In this document: piece by piece, positions 61,367 through 64,000 of the stretch
How the letters are laid out: each line of letters begins with the position of its first letter
Numbering within the stretch: the first letter of the stretch is position 1
Origin: CAZMYM01 sp964620325
GTDB lineage: Bacteria > Bipolaricaulota > Bipolaricaulia > UBA7950 > UBA9294
Direction: 5' to 3'
DNA length: 64,000 nt
NCBI GenBank assembly: GCA_964620325.1
Contig: CAZUIM010000014.1
Span: 5,544-69,543 of the forward strand
Program-made: the position numbers and the translations under genes
The notes under the pieces: generated by a model
What the model saw: the letters and a program-made list of their open reading frames with translations, nothing else
The model's database searches: none
What the model was told of the DNA's origin: nothing

Positions 61367-62746
61367 ATGGGAGACTCGATCAGCCGGGCGATGGCGCGGT
61401 TCGCGCTGTCGCTCTCCTACGAGACGATACCGGAGCCAGCGAGGAACGAGGCGAAGCGCTTCCTCCTCGATTCGGTCGGTTGTGCACTCGCTGCGCTCGA
61501 TCACGAGGACATGCGACAGGCGTACGAATATGTGAAAGGGCTCGGCGGATCCGACCAAGCGACGATCATCGGCCACGGAACGCGAACGAACCTGGGCAAC
61601 GCCGCGCTGATGAACGCCCTCCTCATTCGCGCGATGGACTACAACGACATCTACTGGAAGCAGGATCCGTCCCATCCGTCCGACATCATTCCGGCCGCTC
61701 TCTCGCCGGCGGAGTCCAGGGGGCTGTCCGGAAAGGACCTGCTCGTCGGGGTTGTGATCTGCTACGAGCTCGAGATGCGTCTCTGCCTCGCCGCCGATCC
61801 GGGCGTCCGCGAAGTCGGCTGGCACCACGCCAGCCTCACCCAGTTCGTCAGCCCACTCGTCGCGGCACGGATGCTCGGTCTGAGCGAAGATCAGGCGGTC
61901 GCCGCCTGCGGCATCTCCGGTTCGAGCCACTTCACCCTCGGCGGCGTCGTCGCCGGACATCTGACGAACATGAAGAACACCGCCGATCCGATGGCGACGG
62001 AGGCCGGGGTTCGCGCGGCGCTGCTCGCGGCCACGGGCTACTCCGGTCCAGTCGAGCTGTTCGAGGGGAAGGAGGGTGTCTTCGAGGTCCTAGGCAACGT
62101 CTCCTGGGATCCGGCGAAGATGCTTGACGGCCTCGGAGACGACTTCCTGATCACCGAATGCGGCTACAAGGCCTTCCCGACCGAGGCACTGACGCACCAG
62201 CCGATCACCGCCGCCCTCGAGGCGATGCGCGCGAACGACATCGATCCTCACCGAGTGTCCGAGATCCTGGTCGAGACGACGACGCGTGGGGCCGACATCC
62301 TCTCCGATCCGTCGAAATACGAGCCGCGAACGAAGGAGACGGCCGACCACAGCCTCCCCTACTGCATCGCCGTCGCCGTGACCAAGGGGAACGTCCTCCC
62401 GTCGGACTTCGAAGAAGAGGCACTGACGGACCCGTTCGTCTGGGAGACGTTACCGAAGATCAAGGTCATCGCCGATCCGGAGATCGACCGTCTCTTCCCG
62501 GCGGTCAAACGAGCGATCGTCACGATCACGACCGAAGACGGACGATCGTCCACGATTCAGGAAGATCACGCGAAGGGCCGGGCGGAGAACCCGCTCTCCG
62601 ACGAGGAGCTCGTCGCCAAGCTCCGCGCCAACTCGTCGGGAGCAATGACCGACGGCGCGATCGATCGGATCGTCGAGGCGACCCTCGCTCTCGAGGAGTT
62701 CTCGAACGTCGGTGACTACGTGAAGCTTCTGACGCGGGACCTGTAG
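61367..62746 (+). CDS. MmgE/PrpD family protein
   Basis: 459 residues, full length. Motifs: NALLIRAMDYNDIYWKQDPS (the conserved family block, here YNDI), WHHASLTQFV, AACGISGSSHFTLGGVV, and KAFPTEALTHQPITAALEAM. Family members are 2-methylcitrate dehydratase or cis-aconitate decarboxylase. Coupling to an isocitrate-type dehydrogenase suggests dehydration/hydration of a tricarboxylate followed by oxidation. No prpB, prpC or acnA is nearby. Terminator at 62756. Confidence 0.93.
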   Translation: MGDSISRAMARFALSLSYETIPEPARNEAKRFLLDSVGCALAALDHEDMRQAYEYVKGLGGSDQATIIGHGTRTNLGNAALMNALLIRAMDYNDIYWKQDPSHPSDIIPAALSPAESRGLSGKDLLVGVVICYELEMRLCLAADPGVREVGWHHASLTQFVSPLVAARMLGLSEDQAVAACGISGSSHFTLGGVVAGHLTNMKNTADPMATEAGVRAALLAATGYSGPVELFEGKEGVFEVLGNVSWDPAKMLDGLGDDFLITECGYKAFPTEALTHQPITAALEAMRANDIDPHRVSEILVETTTRGADILSDPSKYEPRTKETADHSLPYCIAVAVTKGNVLPSDFEEEALTDPFVWETLPKIKVIADPEIDRLFPAVKRAIVTITTEDGRSSTIQEDHAKGRAENPLSDEELVAKLRANSSGAMTDGAIDRIVEATLALEEFSNVGDYVKLLTRDL

Positions 62747-62755
62747 GATCTCACG

Positions 62756-62788
62756 AAGCGCGGCGGCGCGTTCCGGGCCGCCGCGCTT
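62756..62788 (+). terminator. Terminator after the PrpD gene
   Basis: AAGCGCGGCGGC (62756-62767), 9-nt loop, GCCGCCGCGCTT (62777-62788): a perfect 12-bp stem starting 10 bp after the stop. No T-tract beyond the two Ts of the stem. Confidence 0.75.
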
Positions 62789-62816
62789 GCGTTGGGTGCC
62801 ATCCATGGAGGTCAGC

Positions 62817-63923
62817 GTGCGAACGAAGTCGATCCGAAAGAAGCTCCTGGCCTGGTACGCCGTCGAGGCGCGAGATCTACCCTGGCGCAGGACGGACGAT
62901 CCGTACGCGATCCTCGTCTCCGAGATCATGCTTCAGCAGACACGGGTCGAAACGGCCTTGCGCTACTACGAGCGGTTCCTCGAACGATTCCCGTCGGTCG
63001 GCGCGCTCGCGAACGCCTCGATCGACGACGTTCTCAAGATGTGGGAAGGCCTCGGCTACTACAGGCGAGCCCACAACCTCCATCGCGCCGCGAAATCGAT
63101 CGTCGAGATCCACGACGGCCGGCTCCCGGAGACGGTGGCCGAGCTCCGCGCCCTCCCCGGGATCGGTCCGTACACCGCACCGGCGATCGCCTCGATCGCG
63201 TTCGGCGCCGACACGCCGGTCCTCGATGGGAACGTCATCCGTGTCCTCGCCCGCCTGTCCCGCATCCCGGGCGACCCGGCCCGCGCCGAAACCCGCCGGC
63301 TCCTCTCCCATCAGGCGCAACAGCTCGCCCGTGACGGCGACGCAGCGGCCGTGAATCAAGCCCTGATGGATCTCGGCGCCCGTCTCTGCCGGCCCCGATC
63401 GCCCCGCTGCCACGACTGCCCGATCGTCGCTGAATGTGATGCACATCACGTCGGCGAGGAGATCGACTACCCACAGAAGCCGGCCCGAGCGAAGACGCCG
63501 CACATCACCGTCGTCGCCGGGGTCATCTGGGACGATGACCCGTTCGCGCGCGACGGGAACCTCCTCATCGCCAGGCGTTGCGAGGCCGACATGCTCGGAG
63601 GCCTGTGGGAGTTCCCCGGCGGCCGGGTGGAGGACGGGGAGACGCACGAAACGGCTCTCGTTCGCGAGTTTCACGAGGAACTCGGGATCTCGGTCGATGT
63701 CATCGGACCACTTCTCGCAATCGACCACGCGTACACGCACTTCCGGATGACGCTCCACGCCTATCACTGCCGGCACACCGGCGGAGAGCCGGAGCCGATC
63801 GAGTGTGCCGACTGGGCGTGGACGACGATCGACGATCTCGACACCTACGCGCTCTCGGTCGCCGACCGGAAGATCGCCTCCGCGCTCTACGATGAGCTCA
63901 AACGCAGAAGCTGCAGTCGATAG
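62817..63923 (+). CDS. mutY: A/G-specific adenine glycosylase MutY with complete Nudix box
   Basis: GTG 62817 (GGAGGTCAGC upstream) is preferred to the in-frame ATG 62805. 368 residues. Glycosylase part: SEIMLQQTRVETALRYYERF (catalytic Glu), GLGYYRRAHNLH, LPGIGPYTAPAIASIAFG (HhH), VLDGNVIRVLARL (catalytic Asp). The [4Fe-4S] motif is CRPRSPRCHDCPIVAEC. The C-terminal domain has GGRVEDGETHETALVREFHE + ELGI, fitting GX5EX7REUXEEXGU. MutY removes A opposite 8-oxoG. Confidence 0.95.
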   Translation: MRTKSIRKKLLAWYAVEARDLPWRRTDDPYAILVSEIMLQQTRVETALRYYERFLERFPSVGALANASIDDVLKMWEGLGYYRRAHNLHRAAKSIVEIHDGRLPETVAELRALPGIGPYTAPAIASIAFGADTPVLDGNVIRVLARLSRIPGDPARAETRRLLSHQAQQLARDGDAAAVNQALMDLGARLCRPRSPRCHDCPIVAECDAHHVGEEIDYPQKPARAKTPHITVVAGVIWDDDPFARDGNLLIARRCEADMLGGLWEFPGGRVEDGETHETALVREFHEELGISVDVIGPLLAIDHAYTHFRMTLHAYHCRHTGGEPEPIECADWAWTTIDDLDTYALSVADRKIASALYDELKRRSCSR

Positions 63924-64000
63924 CGTCGAAAGCGAGAACCGCAAGGGTGTAACAAACTATGCTGGCGTCAAGGGCGAGTAGGCACGGTTGTCCCTCCAAA

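Overview
The window is a contiguous, densely coded piece of a high-GC bacterial chromosome. It has short intergenic gaps, many ATGA-type start/stop overlaps, and housekeeping genes on both strands (gltX, tyrS, argS, gyrA, ftsY, ppdK, surE, rsmD, coaBC, panB, panC, coaX, mutY). No rRNA, tRNA, CRISPR array or intact insertion sequence was recognised. A 14-gene Mbh-type energy-converting [NiFe] hydrogenase operon, pyruvate phosphate dikinase, a spoVS gene, and large secreted proteins with PKD, SdrD-B-like and alpha-2-macroglobulin domains suggest an anaerobic, fermentative, probably uncultured lineage. Bipolaricaulota/Acetothermia is a guess that cannot be tested here.

Layout. 1-2 kb: the end of a Cys-tailed protein, then an ECF sigma factor, a zinc-finger anti-sigma factor and an E/R-rich helical protein. 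2-11 kb: a queuosine-salvage nucleosidase (DUF2419), ComEA, a half-length UPF0016 transporter, surE, rsmD, a HAD hydrolase, a secreted C39-like cysteine peptidase, a thioredoxin-like/polyferredoxin/uppP operon, and gltX. 11-21.5 kb: a thioester-containing alpha-2-macroglobulin, an ACT-ACT protein and a 1267-residue PKD protein. 21.6-29.7 kb: mbhA to mbhN in the gene order known from Pyrococcus. 29.7-31.9 kb: an accessory patch with a broken DNA methyltransferase start, a 60-residue secreted peptide and a predicted ADP-ribosyltransferase. 31.9-42.3 kb: a lipoprotein amidase with an altered metal ligand, tyrS with a degenerate KMSKS loop, gyrA with Leu at the quinolone position, spoVS, argS-ftsY and ppdK. 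42.3-46.3 kb: a second accessory patch with an AAA/DUF4143 ATPase behind three direct repeats, a flavodoxin-like reductase, and a SIR2-like protein in visibly more AT-rich DNA. 46.3-50.9 kb: a complete route from ketoisovalerate towards CoA (coaBC, DUF2520 PanG-like reductase, panB, panC, coaX). 50.9-55 kb: a LolCDE/MacB-like ABC exporter with a LolA-like protein. 55-58.7 kb: a PKD-transglutaminase lipoprotein, a VIT/vWA protein and a second ACT-ACT protein. 58.7-64 kb: a PIG-L deacetylase remnant, a BMP-type binding protein, an isocitrate/isopropylmalate-type dehydrogenase coupled to an MmgE/PrpD protein, and mutY with a complete Nudix box.

How the genes work together: the Mbh operon would oxidise ferredoxin, release H2 and drive Na+/H+ exchange. 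The pan/coa block makes CoA precursors and supports assigning the DUF2520 gene as the ketopantoate reductase. The least explained items are the ADP-ribosyltransferase patch, the SIR2-like/DUF4143 patch, and several unusual active-site changes in otherwise standard enzymes. Two clear promoters place the -10 element 5-6 nt before an ATG, so leaderless transcripts are probably used here.
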